The notes under the pieces are model-generated. The model was given only the letters and a program-made list of their open reading frames with translations, made no database searches and was not told the DNA's origin. DNA of 64,000 nucleotides from Parasponia andersonii. Lineage: Eukaryota; Streptophyta; Magnoliopsida; Rosales; Cannabaceae. This document shows, piece by piece, positions 48,039 through 62,100 of this stretch. Where the stretch lies: NCBI GenBank assembly GCA_002914805.1, contig JXTB01000413.1:263143-327142 (forward strand). The letters run 5' to 3'. A program made the translations under genes and the position numbers. Numbering within the stretch: the first letter of the stretch is position 1; each line of letters starts with the position of its first letter.

Positions 48039-48789
48039 TGTTGACGGAGGTTTTGTCAATAATAAATTTAGAAAAATTGCAAAATGTGGCTTGTGTATGA
48101 AAAAAGGTTAATTAATCAAAGCAAACAAATAGACAAGAATTTTATAGTGGTTCAGCCCCAAAAAAGATGAGCCTACGTCCACTATTTTTTTACTATTTTC
48201 TAGAGAATTACAAGAGCTCAAAATTACAATGTGTTGTTCAGAAAGAAGAAGCAAGAGTCTAAAAAGTTCCCAAAAGATCTAAAAGATAAAAGATCAAAGA
48301 TATCCTAAAAAAAAATCTCCAGAATGAAACATTGAACTCCCTTTATATAGGTGAGGATAGCTCAATGTTTCTCAATTGTGAGAATAGGTAACTATATAAT
48401 CGGAAAATACAATTCGATTAACAATATAACTGGGTAATAACTTAAATGAGATGATTAGTCGATCTTTAAAGAGAAACTTTTCTTGCCCTATTTTTGTAGG
48501 TTACCCGTTTGACGAGGTTTAGTCTAGTTTCCTTTTCATTCTGGTCGCACTTAACTCGTTCGGAGGAGGTCGCACTTACTTATGCGGTAGAGGTCGCACT
48601 TAACTCGTTCGGAGGAAGTCGCACTAACTTATGCGGTGGAGGTCGCACTTAACTCTTTCGGAGAAGGTCGCACTAACTTATACAGTGGAAGTCGCACTTA
48701 ACTCTTACTCATGTGACCTGACACATTCATTTAGTCAACTTTTCCCTTTTTGGTATTGACTAACTTATAGGATTTTAGACCGCACAACA
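48039..48789 (-). repeat. 5' LTR of the Tat-type element
   Basis: 751 bp. It holds the full array of ~49-bp units built from two alternating GGTCGCAC-containing half units (about 48538-48705), which lie in the U3 part. Confidence 0.9.
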
Positions 48790-48984
48790 ATATAGTAATT
48801 TGAATCAAAATCTCGTGAATCTTCATATTTGTGTAATAAGTAGTAGAATCCATGTACTCGCATCTAGAAGCCAAATTTACACATCACAAGTTCTTTACCC
48901 GATCTTTAATTTTCTTATTGTGTTCTTGATGTTCTCTTTTTTGTTGAACTTAGAAATCTCACCCTATACTCTGATACCGCATTT

Positions 48985-49690
48985 TATAATACCCACTTAG
49001 CCAAAGACACAGTTTTAATCCAATGTTATATGATGTATTCACACATTCACACACAATAGAAAATAAAGAATTCGAGAATGTATTTTGGTTCAGCCTAATT
49101 TCTTACATCGACTAGACATCATCGGTAAACTTTTAATTATTAAGAAAAAAAATAGTTTCACCGTAAATTTTCACTATCCAAAAATCCTATGAATCTTATC
49201 TCATGAATTTATATTATTGCTCTCTTACCTTCTCTCTTGGTCTCTTTTAGTTTGATTTCTTTTAGTTTGATTATATACAAGGCATAAATATGGAATAGTT
49301 TTGAATAGACTAATCCTAATAGTAATACGAGGGTTCTAAATGCTTTTTTTTTTCATTATCTAATTTTAGTACTTAACATATAGATTCTACTATGATTTAT
49401 TATGTCATTAAAATATGAAACTAAAATATGAAATTAGATAATAAAATCTACGTATATGTCAAACAGTGACACTGAATATATAAAAAAAAAGTGCATTTCG
49501 CACTTATATATATAATAGAATTAATTTAATGAAATTTTTTATATTTAAAATATTCCATTAAGAGTCCTAGTGTTATCCAACTACCAGTCACACAGAATAA
49601 ACTCCCATAATCTTAACTACTCAACTCCTTGTTGAATTAGAGAACTTTTAATTAAAACTCACACATGCAAATATACTCTAATAAGTAGAG
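48985..49690 (-). repeat. Old LTR-like repeat, copy B (5' side of an old minus-strand element)
   Basis: Similar to 35460-35880 in order and orientation. Just inward at 48967-48980, ACTCTGATACCGC reads in reverse complement GCGGTATCAGAGT, close to the TGGTATCAGAG initiator-tRNA-Met primer site common in plant LTR elements. This supports an LTR/primer-site junction here. Confidence 0.5.
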
Positions 49691-52080
49691 CAAAAAGAGG
49701 TAGGTATATACTTATTTTTGGAAAAGGCGTCACCACTTTGTCGGTGTTTCCATTATTCTTTCTCTCTTTTTAATTCCTTCCTGATTATTTATATTGAATT
49801 TATCTAAATGTTAAAAAATTATAGTCAATAATTGATTTTTCCTGCTATTATTGTTGTTTTCTTAAGATATACATGAGTAATTGGAGCTTAACAATTAAAG
49901 GTACCTAGATATTCAATTATGCTCCGCATCTTTGTGTTATTGGTGAAGTTGATCAATTGATTTGAGAGAGCATAGCCTCTTTGTATCTTCTAGGGTAAAA
50001 CTTGAGAACCCCTTAATTACATTGATGTTGATGTAGAACATTTATATGTGCGAAGGATGTAGCTACTACGTAGTACGTACTCTCCTTTTTAATTAATTGC
50101 TATGGTTTTTCACCGCAACAGAATAATTTAAATAATAAATAAGGACTGACGCAGCTGGATTATATAAGCTAACCGTACAGCTGGCTTGTACACGATGATA
50201 ATCGACCTCAATCCATGAGTACTATTAAAATCAATCTAAGAGAGGATAATTACTAAATAAGCCGATCATGATGTTAATAGTAATGCTAAGAAGGCTAGCC
50301 AAATTTACAACAATTAATGTAGATAGAATTTAAATGGGGAAAAAAAGTGGAATATATATGTCCAAACTCCTACAAATTAAGACTGGGTAGTAGCGATGCT
50401 GTCAAATGAAAAACATAAAATAAAATAATTTGCTCTAGTACAGTTGCTACCAGCGATCTAGCTATCACTATTAGTAATAATAAGAAATAAGAAATAATTA
50501 TGAACTCTATGATGAAACAAACATATATCCTAAAAATGATATTCAAAAAGGTACGTTGGCAGAAGATGCATGCTGCACACACAAATTCTGTGTGTATTTA
50601 TACAGTATGAACAAAATCATATTCTCTTTTCACTGAATTAAATCACTAGGAGAAAAAGTATGTTTCTTCTTTTTCTTTTTTTCAATTGAAACTGACTCTG
50701 GTTTTTGTTCATCCCATAATAGTAGAAGCGTATAGAGAGAAACTCTTGATCATGAGTAGACAATATCTTAAAACTTTTTTGTAATTCACTGTCTTNATGA
50801 GACAAACCATTTAGAGCCATCCAAACTTACTTAGCCCTAATTGGTCAACAATTACCAAAGTTTCTGCCTTCTTGTGCTCAACAACCTCTCATCGACCGAT
50901 TACCTTATTGGTAAAAATTAAGAGTATAAAAAGATCCAACAAATAAAAAGAAACAATTATTAAAGGCAACATATTGTCAAGCAGTATTGAGTTGTATTCG
51001 AGAGATTACACTCTAATCTTTAAAATTAAGTTTATAAATTAAAAAGACTAGTTTCACAATGTTAATGATATTATAACTAGCTACTAAAGAGTATATTTAA
51101 AATAGGCTCTTTTACAAAGAAGCTCATAAGGAGACGTCGACAAGTAATGTGTATATATATATATATATATATTGAAGCTTCTAATTATGAATGTTTTCCT
51201 AAGTGCTTTCCCTATAAATTAATGTACCATAGAATAATAAATGTTTATAGACTACATATATATTCACCAGTACTTTTCTTGGATTAATTTATTTAGACCT
51301 TCTATAAGAAGACAATAAATATGACACACATTAATTTTAACCTTTTCTTTTTTCTAATTGGCCTGAAGTACATGAAAAACTTATAATATTAATTCCTAAA
51401 AATCCAATTAATCACGAACGTGAATACATCTTCGTCTAATTACGTAACAAGGTGCAACAAATCACGTACGTAGCTAGGTCAATTAATTTCCCGGCATAAG
51501 ATTAAATCGTTTGTCAATTTCCAAATTAGACTCAACTACGCCAATGACCAAACCTTGGTATCCGAAATTTATTACCATTTATATATATCCTTAGATTATT
51601 GCTTTTATTTTCTGACGTACTTGAAGTTCAAAATTTATATCATGATTTTAATACAAGAGGCCTTACTTGACAGTATTGAAGTAGTTAATTAATGGAAAGG
51701 TCCCAGTACGTTTTTTGGTAGGCTTTATTATTATTTTGCGATTGAATCACACCAAAGAAATAATGTTGTTATTTTGTGCACAAATAAGCGACAATTTTGG
51801 AGTAGGACACCATTGAAATTTTTATTGATAACGATGTTCTTTTGTATTGTTGGAGTTATTATCAAAATTAATTGTCATTTCCACATAGTTATTTATATAA
51901 TTTGATGATTAAATACGATCAAATATTGGAAATACTGTTCTAATTTTTTTTTTTCCTGAAAAGCTTCTGCAAGGAGCACTGTTTTAAGCAGACCTAGTGT
52001 TTTAGACCGACCCGTGTATTTGGGGTCCAAGTATTTAATGCAAGTGGTTCCTAATAAAGCTTTACAAAAAGAAAGCAGAG
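49691..52080. other. Gene-free AT-rich region upstream of the ALOG gene
   Basis: No supported gene; a single N at 50796 and a (TA)n tract at 51151-51171. The minus-strand frames at 50370-50582, 50638-50820 and 51893-52126 have no recognisable features. Confidence 0.5.
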
Positions 52081-53088
52081 ATGATAGAGGGGCAAAGTGG
52101 TAATTAAAGAAGCCAGGTGTTGTCAATCAATACAAAAAGGGCTACTGAAGAAACAAAATCATGTTATTCCCTACACATTTTTAACCCAATCAATCCCTTT
52201 ATCCTGTCTCCATCCATCATCTCACTGTCAACCTCTTTCCATTTCCACAAAAGCCCAAAAACCTCTTCCTTACCACATACCCCTTTTCACATTTTACCAT
52301 TAAAATCTCAGCTCCTCTCTCTCTCTCTCTGCATTTTTTCTTTAATAGAAAATTTTTAAGGCTATATCTGCCACTGCCACTCTTGATCTTCAGTCCCTCT
52401 CCAGTTTAATATTTATTTTTAAGGTATAACAATTTAAAAAGCCATATATATCCCCACTACATCATCATTATAATTCCCCTTTTAAAGCTTTTCTTTTATA
52501 GGATTAATCAAACTAAAGAAGATACAGGTAAAAGGACTGTAGTTATAACTTTAACAAAACCCTACTGTTGTTTTCAAATTTCAACCCTCTTAGTCTCCTA
52601 TATTACTATATATCATCCCACATTATCACCCTCCTCTTCTCTTGCTCTCTCTCTTTCCCCAATAGCACCCATACCCACCTACCTACCCCTTCTCTGTCTC
52701 TCTTTTTCTCTCTAAAACCGTCTAACAAATTAAGACCCTTTTGGTGGGGTCTTTTTCGCCATATATATACTAGATCTATGCAAGTTTCAACCGAAGTCAT
52801 CAATTTCATCAATATTGTTCTAATCTCTCTTGATGCTGGTTTAAGTTTCCATTTTTTTTCTGAAAAAAAAAATCTAAAAAATTATACAATCTTGGGATTC
52901 AAAAGAGATCTTTGATTACCTATAGAATCTGTCTCATTCTCTATTCTCTTTTCTCAAAGTAAACCTAGCAATTAACTAATCCCATATGGAAAACCCTCAT
53001 TAGAGTACCATATACCCCACAAAAGAAACTTCTAAAGAATTCTTAAAAGAAAGGAAAAAAGAGATCAGAGAGAAGAAATTGTAGGCAT
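52081..53088 (+). promoter_or_regulatory. Promoter and long 5' leader of the ALOG gene
   Basis: A pyrimidine-rich strip (CTCCTCTCTCTCTCTCTCTG near 52312-52331) and TATA-like sequences (TATATATCCCC near 52446, GCCATATATATAC near 52758) precede the ATG by 300-700 bp. Where transcription starts, and whether a leader intron is present, cannot be decided from the sequence. Confidence 0.4.
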
Positions 53089-53802
53089 ATGGATATGAAT
53101 TCAGTTGACGAATTCGATGGCAGCAGTACAAGTTCGATTAACAACAACACAGAAGATCAAAACTCTAGCATGATGATCAGCAACATGAACCTCCAGCTCA
53201 GCCCCGCAGCAGCTGGTTCAGCTTCAGCTTCAGCTTCAGCCTCAGCCTCATCCTCTCCGGCCTCGTCGCCCTCGTCTTCGTCGAGTCGGTACGAGAACCA
53301 GAAGCGGCGGGACTGGAACACGTTCGGGCAGTACCTCCGGAACCACCGGCCGCCGCTCTCCCTGTCCCGGTGCAGCGGGGCCCACGTGCTGGAGTTCCTC
53401 CGGTACCTGGACCAGTTCGGGAAGACCAAGGTCCACACGCAGCTCTGCCCTTTCTTCGGCCACCCCAACCCTCCCGCCCCCTGCCCCTGCCCGCTCCGCC
53501 AGGCCTGGGGCAGCCTCGACGCCCTCATCGGCCGCCTCCGGGCAGCCTACGAGGAGCACGGCGGGAAGCCCGAGGCCAACCCGTTCGGAGCTAGAGCCGT
53601 CAGGCTCTACCTGCGTGAGGTGAGGGACTCCCAGTCCAAGGCTCGTGGTGTTAGTTACGAAAAGAAGAAGAAGCGTAAGCGGCCTCCGCCGCAACCGCAG
53701 CCTCAGCCGGGTGAAACGACGTCGTTTCCTCCAGCTCCTCCTCCTCCTCCTCCTCCTCCTGGTGGTGCAAGTATTGGTAGTACTGGTACTCGTGATATTT
53801 GA
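53089..53802 (+). CDS. ALOG-domain (LSH3/LSH4-type) nuclear regulator
   Basis: Intronless gene of 237 residues. After a Ser/Ala-rich N-terminus (with an SASASA run at about 44-54), the ALOG domain (DUF640) spans about residues 66-190. It contains [36 protein letters not shown], the Cys/His insert ([15 protein letters not shown]) and [20 protein letters not shown] basic nuclear signal KKKKRKR follows at 192-198, then a Pro-rich tail. ALOG proteins act in the nucleus in organ-boundary and inflorescence meristem development. The domain is thought to derive from a retroposon tyrosine-recombinase DNA-binding domain. The N-terminal style and short length fit the LSH3/LSH4 group, but the exact orthologue is not decided. 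ATG 53089 is the first in frame. The coding region is GC-rich compared with the flanks. Confidence 0.93.
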   Translation: MDMNSVDEFDGSSTSSINNNTEDQNSSMMISNMNLQLSPAAAGSASASASASASSSPASSPSSSSSRYENQKRRDWNTFGQYLRNHRPPLSLSRCSGAHVLEFLRYLDQFGKTKVHTQLCPFFGHPNPPAPCPCPLRQAWGSLDALIGRLRAAYEEHGGKPEANPFGARAVRLYLREVRDSQSKARGVSYEKKKKRKRPPPQPQPQPGETTSFPPAPPPPPPPPGGASIGSTGTRDI

Positions 53803-55001
53803 GGAAGAGGAGCTATACATTATACTTGCTAATATATGAGCTAGCGATCCCATGAGGCTAGGGGTATGGATTATGATATCATATATATCTATATTAATTG
53901 CTTAAGCCTTTCTTGCTTTTTTTCATGTTGAATTTGTTATATCATATATAAATAGTTTATATTTAAGCTATATGATGATGATGATGATGATGATGAATTT
54001 GAATCAGTTCGAAAAAGGGCAGGTTAGTAGCAGTGTTAGTGTTAGTGGGAGTAATGCATGTATGGTAGTACTAGTTGAGGCTTATAATAAGTAAACACCA
54101 CCATTTGTCATAGATGCACATGTATATATATCATGTACTTTGAAAGTTTTCGTTTTATGACAAGTAATAGATTTTGCAGATCATGTTCTATGTCTTTTTC
54201 AGTTTTTTTTTTTTGTTAATAATCTTTCTACTCGTTATTTGTTCTAATTCTTAGTGGGAGTGTTGGTACATCATTCAATCAGTTAAAGCTAGGATTTTAT
54301 TTTATTTTTTTATTTTTGATCTTATATATATATATATATATTATATATGACATAAGTTCTGCTAGCTAGCTAGGATATTGGGCCTGCAGTCAGATTTGTC
54401 TGTAGATAGCATTTTTATATTGAATGCCTTTCCTCTTGGGTTGCCTAGAATAGTATATATGTTGCTATAGCTTTGCTTTTCTAGGTGGAGTAAAAGAGAT
54501 GAAAAATCACAGAAGTAACCTAGCTTCAGTTAAATTAGTTAGTATTTTAACTTGTAGAAGTAAGTTGGCTAGAATTTCAAGAATATTCATTGCTATATAC
54601 ATATGTGTGTGTGTGTGTGTGAAGTTAGCAATTGCTAGCTACAGTCTCACGAACATTAGTCCAAACTCGTTTCAATTTTCCATCTTATTGTATATGCATA
54701 TATATATATGTATATATATATACTGTGAATGTTCAGATATTATTAAATAAGTGCAGTCCACTTATCACATAAACACTAAACAGATACCAATTTGTTGGTT
54801 CTAATCATCACTTCATCAAAAATAGCTTTTAATAACAGCTATATATTATATTTAATCACCGACATTTGCATGATATTACTAGTGCATTTAATTTAATTTT
54901 AGATACTGGCAAGCAGATAAATTTTCCTGCCCAGAATTCAGTGATATATATATTTTCTTTTCATACATGTGTCAATTTAAAGATCGACACACACACACAT
55001 A

Positions 55002-55051
<50 letters not shown>

Positions 55052-58000
55052 CATACATAAATGTATATTAAATGTAATCGATGTCTTCAGCTGCTCTATA
55101 TCTTTGATCATATATGTACGAATAATTAGTTGCTACCGATACTTATTTGTGTTTGATTCCCTTGAATTTTGATGACATAACTAAAACGAGATTCATTTGT
55201 AAGCCGGAAATTCTATTCTCACATACTATATATATGATACTACTTCATATATATTGTGGTGTAACTTTTGATTTTACTTTTGATTGACTATGCCCTCAAG
55301 TACTTGAGCGAAATTTCTCTAGAACAAAAGTAGTAATACTCATATTATTGGACTGAGTTATAGACTTCATTATATAGTACTTTGATAGGATTTATACATG
55401 CTTATATAAATGATGTGTATATTTATCTATATGTGTGCACTTGTTTTTGATGTCTCATTGAGTTTGGTTCCTTTGTTCATTAAAATTAAGTGTATATCTA
55501 CATGTAGATGTATATACATATATGCACGAAATTATATGCATATGAACTTAAATGTACATATTTATGTAAGATTTGGCTGCATGCTCTCCTTCTCCAAGGC
55601 TATTCACAGATACAGTTTCTCGTGTGTTTTATTGGATTGCACCAAACCTTTCTGTCAAATGTACAGAGACTAAGAGAAATCGGCAGCCGATAGGAAAAGA
55701 AAAGTTGTGATTAGTATATTAAAAAGGAGTACCTTTATAGTGGCATTTTTTGAAAAAATATCTCATTAATTTGTTTGCAGTGGCCGGTTACTACCAAGCA
55801 ATACCATTGGATTTTTGTCAAAAGAGGTGCTTATTTTATTCTAACTTGGTTATCATTACACGTCAAGATTTTAAGGTTAGCAGCTAGGTTGGGTCCCCTT
55901 TGATACTGGAGCTTTCTTTTCTTTTATTTTCTTTATTTTTAGTCTTTTTTTTCTATATTATTATTATTTTATGCACAATTGCAATCAGATTGAGCATTAT
56001 GAATGCAATCATTAAAATTCTTCGACGAGAAGATATAATAATTGGTGCGGTGGCTACTCGCCTACTCATAATATATTGTTCGTTTAGTGTGAAATTACTG
56101 AAATGTATATATACGCATGTCTAATAACATTCATGCACACTTATATATATATACACATTAATTAATGCGTACTTTGTATATATGTATATTCTTGTCATCA
56201 ATCTAGTATTGGTGATCTGGCTTTGATCTAAACTTTTTTTTTAGGGCCTTTGATTTAACTTTTTGGACTAAGTAATTTTAGTTAATTATATCTATTTTAA
56301 AGCATACATCATATATATATATATATGTATATATACTGGATGCACAAAACCTGTATAGAATAATATACCTTCCAAAAGAAAAAACCTGTGTAGATTTTTT
56401 CTTTTGTTTTTGTAATAAATTGCAAAAAGAATATATAGTTTTCGTTTATGCTTCTTATTACTTCTCCATCTTTGGTTTTTTTTCTTGGATTAACATTTTT
56501 CTTAGTTAACGAGCAGGATTAATGATTCATATATTAGAAATTTACTTAATTGCTTCTTGATCAAGATTGGGATACAGACCATATGTCTAATATTGTATCA
56601 TCGACCATCTTAATCACTGGTTACATATATGTATAATTAGCAATTGTGAGCATAGAAACATATATTTATGTATATTTGTAGTACATATATATGCTTTTTA
56701 TTGGTGGCATGAGCACACCAGGGAAGTTAACTGATCATATCTAAATAAAGCTATTATATATGGTATATATCCAACATATATATGTATATGCGTGATATAT
56801 ATGGCAATACCTAACAGGGATTAGATTACAAGCTAAGCTAGCTATTATTCTTAGTCCTGTACTGATTAAACAATCCACATATCACTGTCTTCTTTGGAAA
56901 AAATTTCCCAGGTTTATATGCATATAAAAGCATTTAATATATGAGAGAGATTTGGCAGGGGTTAATTGGATGCAAGACTTCTTTGTCACAGTTTATATTC
57001 TCTCTTGCACCCATTGGTCGACATGGCTCCCCATTTTTCTTTTTCTTTTTTTCTTTTTTCTTTTGTTTCTTTTTTCTTTTTTTTTTTTTTTGACGAACGA
57101 CATAATATTGTATATTGATCAATTAATACACTACGAAATATTCTCAATTTTTCAAGCTTTGTCAGTTTCCAAATTGTTTCGGCCATATGCATGCCCCAAT
57201 TTTATATTGTAATGCTCATATATATCATATATATATATACTGAAAATTAAATAAGGCAACATTCAAGATCAAAAGCAAAAGATAGTTAATTAATACATTA
57301 ACCTTCATCTTGTGTCTGTATTGCTAGAAAAAGTGCTCGAGTCTCTCTTAGCATACACATGGCTGACTGATTTTTCGCAAGTTTCTTTCGCTGTTTAGTT
57401 GGATTAACATGAAAATTCGTATTTCAATACATGTGTTTGTTCTTTTTCAACTTTTAGTGATACAAACAAATTGTTCATTTGTTAGCTAGCTACTATTATG
57501 GGTCAGTTTGGAATTATTCTGGTGTTGTAATTCTATTATAGTTGGTTATGCTAGTTGAAATAATTGTGATAAACAGTAATTATTATGTTAATAGTTTGAT
57601 AAATTTAATTTAGAAAATTATTATACAATAATTAAATAGTATTTGAGTATTTGGTAATAAAATATATTTGTTCTAAGATATTATGTAAGTTATTTTCCTT
57701 CTGGATCGGGTAAAGAAATAACTAGACATGGATCCTTCTTGGATCGAACTTTTTTTTCTCTCTCTTATACATATATGGATTACTTAATAATTAATAGCTT
57801 CGTGGTAATTGGTCCCATGGTCGTTTAGTCCCATGCATGATCATTTAGTCTTCAACTTACGAAGTAACAATGAATTTATGTGTAAACTTCTTTGTTTAAC
57901 AATATCAGTCCCTTGTGTCTACATTATATATATAAATGCTGTGAATTCATCTTGAGAAACTGTGGGAAAAAAAACACTTTCTTGCCGGACTTTTGATCAC

Positions 58001-58295
58001 ATAATTCTCAAATTATTAATTTTACTAATGAATAGAAAACGTAAACCAACAATTAATAGGTACATAACTAATCGAGTGGGGTTAACGCAGTGGCCCTACT
58101 ATACAAATTACATTTATAAATTAATTAGTTTTCTCACTCATATAAATCATGTTATTGTTATCAGTAGAACCATCCCTAGATCTCTCTATGGAAAATTAAT
58201 TAACAGATTTTTCTTGCTTTGCACATGACCACTCTCCACTTATCAATTAATTAGTCTTTGATTATTTTGCTGGTAAGTGTGAAAAGGGAACTCTC

Positions 58296-58297
<2 letters not shown>
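53803..58297. other. 3' flank of the ALOG gene and gene-free microsatellite-rich DNA
   Basis: No supported gene. Simple repeats include (GAT)n at 53972-53995, (TA)n at 54327-54341, (GT)n at 54604-54620, (CA)/(GT)/(TA) at 54989-55044 and (TA)n at 56313-56325. A CT/T-rich tract lies at 57036-57090. The small frames reported across these tracts are artefacts. Confidence 0.55.

Positions 58298-58373
<76 letters not shown>
58298..58373. repeat. (TA)n microsatellite, about 38 units
   Basis: An uninterrupted TA run of about 75 bp, the longest dinucleotide array in the window. Confidence 0.95.
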
Positions 58374-58376
<3 letters not shown>

Positions 58377-59109
58377 ACTCTTTAAGTAAATATCATTAAT
58401 CAAAATAAAAAATTTCAAATTAAAATGTAAACATAAGGATTACAATTTCAAACTCTTCAAAAAAAAAAGAAGAAAAATAAATCACAAACACAACTAAGAA
58501 CAAATATGTAGGATACTCTAATTCTTCAAGAGAAACAGAAAACAAGAATCATTTTCAATCTATTGTCAAATATAGTATTTTCTAATGGTACTTGAGATAA
58601 CTAGTCAAATTACATAGGGTCTGTTTAGCATAGTTTCTAAAAAACTTTTAGAGCCTAGAAGTTGCTTTTAAACATGTTTTGATGAAATCTCATACGCTCC
58701 TTGTTGCGTTTTTGGTGGGATAAACTATATGAGGTTAACACTAATTAAGATCCATGTCCATAAAAAAAAAACAAAAAATGAGTCACTAAATAGATCTAAA
58801 TTTGAGAAAAAATTTAAAATTTAAGATCTAGACTGAACTGAAATCTACACAAAAAGTAGTACTATAAGCCACATTTACATATGAAATTATTAAAACTTAA
58901 AAAGAAAAAAGAAACGAGGTGAAAGAGGAAGAAGAGGATGAAGAGAGAAGGCCGAAAAAAGATATTGATAAACTCCTCCATAGCCTCCAAGCATGATGGC
59001 GCTTATTTTTTTGTTGAGAGAAAACGCGAGTAAAGAAAGAAAAAGAAAAAAAGCTGGAGTTTTTTTGATAGAAGGGCACTATAAAAGAGAACTCTCCTTG
59101 TTCAACTTA

Positions 59110-59150
<41 letters not shown>
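59110..59150. repeat. (ATT)n microsatellite
   Basis: About 13 ATT units. The polyisoleucine reading frame across it (58993-59211) is spurious. Confidence 0.95.
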
Positions 59151-62100
59151 GCATAGATTCAGTGCTAATTTTCATATGAATTCCATTTCAAAGTCACACA
59201 AGTCATGGTAAAGCAATTCATTTCGTCACACACAAATTAGTTCCTCAATCTTCTAAGTTTCGGTTGTTTTGGATCAATGTCGGGTATCTAGCCCAAAACT
59301 TTTATGTACATGTTCTTGAGTTTCTCCCATTAATTCTGGGGAGTCGTTGTTTGTCAACAAATAATCAAACCACCTCTTTCTATTTGAACCCCAAAAAACT
59401 GACCGTGAATTGAGTTAAAACCAACTTCTAGCTCAATTCTATCACGACCTAAATTCTGAAAAAGTATTAGAAAGATAATTTCACAGATAGAAATTCATAA
59501 TTTATTTTAAAAAAATATATAGAAACTTTAATTTTTTAAGAAAATGACAACTAGTTTTAAAACGATATCTTCTTTGAAAGTTCATAAAAATAATCTAAAA
59601 ATATAAATTTCTATATTTTTATAATCATCACTAGATATAAAATGTTGATAATATTCATAAAACATATTAATGCATCATCATCATCTTCACAAGTAGGTAT
59701 AATAAGTAATGTAGACTAAATCTATTCCAAGAACCTTAAGTGTTAGTATAAGTCCATACAACACAAGATATAAGTCTCCCAGTAGTTACCAACTACTACA
59801 AAAGATCACAGTGCTTCCCCTACTTACTCTGTTGCTAGACCACCCAGGTCACATTACACATTACATGAGAGAAAAAGATAGGGTTGAGCATACAAATACT
59901 CAATAGAAATTCAATTATCTTTTATTGAATGGATACAATTTTTCAAACCTGTTTTGTTACTACCTTTCTAAAATCTATGTGCAAATCAAAGTTCACATGT
60001 ATATCAAACAAAGCCAGAATCATATAATTATATATATCATAAATCAACCTGCAGGTATATGAATAAGCTCTCTTCTTCCTATCATAGCTCTATAATACCC
60101 ATTTACCAGAGATATCTAGTATCCTGATACTACCTTGATGTATTTGTAAATCCTGTGCATGTATCTAGGTCCCTTACTTAGTGCTACAATAATTCGCCAG
60201 CGATCTAAACTATCGTAATACAATAATAGCACTCAAGTGTATGATCTTATAGTATATACAATATATAATAAAGTATGTAATAACTATACATCATATAGGA
60301 CAATAAAATCATACTTTAAAACCTATTTTGTATTATTTTAGGATTTACTGAAAAATGGACAAAAATAAAACTACAATTTTGAAACTTGCATAAAAATCAT
60401 ACAATTTAATCCCAGAATAATCCATTCCATCTCATTCTGTGAAAGGACCGAAATAAACTTAATTGAATTAAGGGTTTTTACAAATTCAGTCCAAGTCCAA
60501 CCAACCTAATTGTCAACGAAAATATTAAAAGATGGTGATTTTGGCAAAATAACCGAATTTTGGACCTCTTGTTCCTTTTTCAAATTAAAGGGCTGAATAT
60601 ATTACTTGATATACCCAGTAATACTAATGTACTTTGTATATTAACTCAATCTAGTATATAACTGATATACCCAGGGTAAAAACTGGTTTACTCATAGAAA
60701 ACTGATATATACTTGGTACAAAAACTGATAAACTTATTGTATATACTGGATTCAAGATATCTTTCTTTAAAAATGACATAAATTATAATTACCTTCTTTT
60801 TTCAACTTGCGGCCGGGCTTTATTTTTAAAGGCTTTGCCTTTTACATTAAAACTTAAATAAATTTCTGACTTATTTAAAAAATAAATAAATAAAACAAAA
60901 ACAAAAACGTATATTGATCCAGGGGTGTTCATTAGTTGACATCCAATATTTTTGTGCAACCCATCATCCAATCCAAGAAACGTTAATGGATGTCTACTTT
61001 AAGGAACCTAACTAATCAAATATCGCGTTACAAACTGAACCAATCCATTCCAACATCAAGTCGGATGGGATATGCCAGTACACTACTAATCTTTGTGTTA
61101 TAGTTTTGGATTTAGAATTTTCGGGCTGATGTATAGAATTAAAATCTATATATCAATAGATAATCTAGAAAATATGGACAATATATAAATAGTTACTATA
61201 TGAAGACTAAAACTAAATTAATGGGCATTGAGGTAAGGCTTGTATCTAAACAAGTTAAAATATATATTAAAAGTTTTAGAAGTTAGATTTTAACCCTTCC
61301 ATCTGTTGACCAAACCAAACCAATTAAATTGTAGAATTTGACATCACGTCTAATCCAATTGTAATACAGTTTTTCATGGTTAGTTTTTTGTAAATTGGTC
61401 AGCTGAGTCATTTTCTGCTCATTTTGCAAATCTTTGTATACAAAACAATATTTTGAAAATCATAATAAATTATGTTAGAAAAACAGTGAATTACTCAGTA
61501 TTTTTTTTTTTTATTTCACCTAAATTGTCCAGTATAAGACTCAGATTAGTTGAGTTGAGACTTGCTAAAGCTCATATTGGACTTAGTGGAGCTCGGCAAA
61601 TTAAATTTGGTCAAATTAGTTGGGTTGGTTATATTAGTATGCATATTGTACAGCTCTCAGCGTCAAATGTTTGGCCTCAAAACATAGTTCTAATTTTGAG
61701 GATGAGTCAACTAAAGTGGAATTATTGTATTTTAATAAAAATTGTGGAGTAAGTTATAATTGGAATCGGAGATATTTGAAGTAAAATGAGTTATAATTAA
61801 AATGAGAGATATTATAATAAATTATTCAAAAATACCTCTTAAGTTCCATTTTCATTCTAAGATACAAAAAATTCATTCTAATAGTTGATATGACTGATGG
61901 ACCATTTGAATAGAAAAACTGAATTATTGAGACAAACACACATTCCAAAGAATAATTTGAATAGAAAAATTAGAGTTGTCAAAAGAAATACTCATTTCAA
62001 TGGATTTTCATTTGAATTGAATGAAATAGATGAAATAAGTGAAGCCCTTGGATTTGGATTTGGATTTGGATAGACATAATTTAGCACCAATCAAAATTTA

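Larger units (their letters stand above)
37062..48789 (-). mobile_element. Ty3/Gypsy retrotransposon, Tat clade, with an antisense accessory gene
   Basis: The LTRs are at 37062-37804 (743 bp) and 48039-48789 (751 bp). Read on the minus strand each starts TGTTGTG and ends GACA or CAACA. The primer site follows the 5' LTR (48021-48037) and a polypurine tract precedes the 3' LTR (37805-37818). Flanking 5-mers GTATA and ATATA differ at one base. Coding order on the minus strand is gag, protease, reverse transcriptase, RNase H, second RNase H, integrase, which with the second RNase H indicates the Tat lineage. A further gene lies on the plus strand at 38883-41321. Many stops and LTR differences show that it is old and inactive. 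Confidence 0.9.

Noticed and set aside
53370..53594. Pro/Arg-rich plus-strand frame within ALOG
   Set aside because: Other-frame shadow of the ALOG domain.
53248..53853. 201-residue minus-strand frame opposite the ALOG gene
   Set aside because: A GC-rich shadow of the ALOG coding region, with low-complexity Arg/Val-rich translation.
57036..57090. Lys-rich and Phe-rich frames on both strands
   Set aside because: Translation of a T-rich/CT-rich tract.
58993..59211. Polyisoleucine frame
   Set aside because: Translation of the (ATT)n microsatellite.
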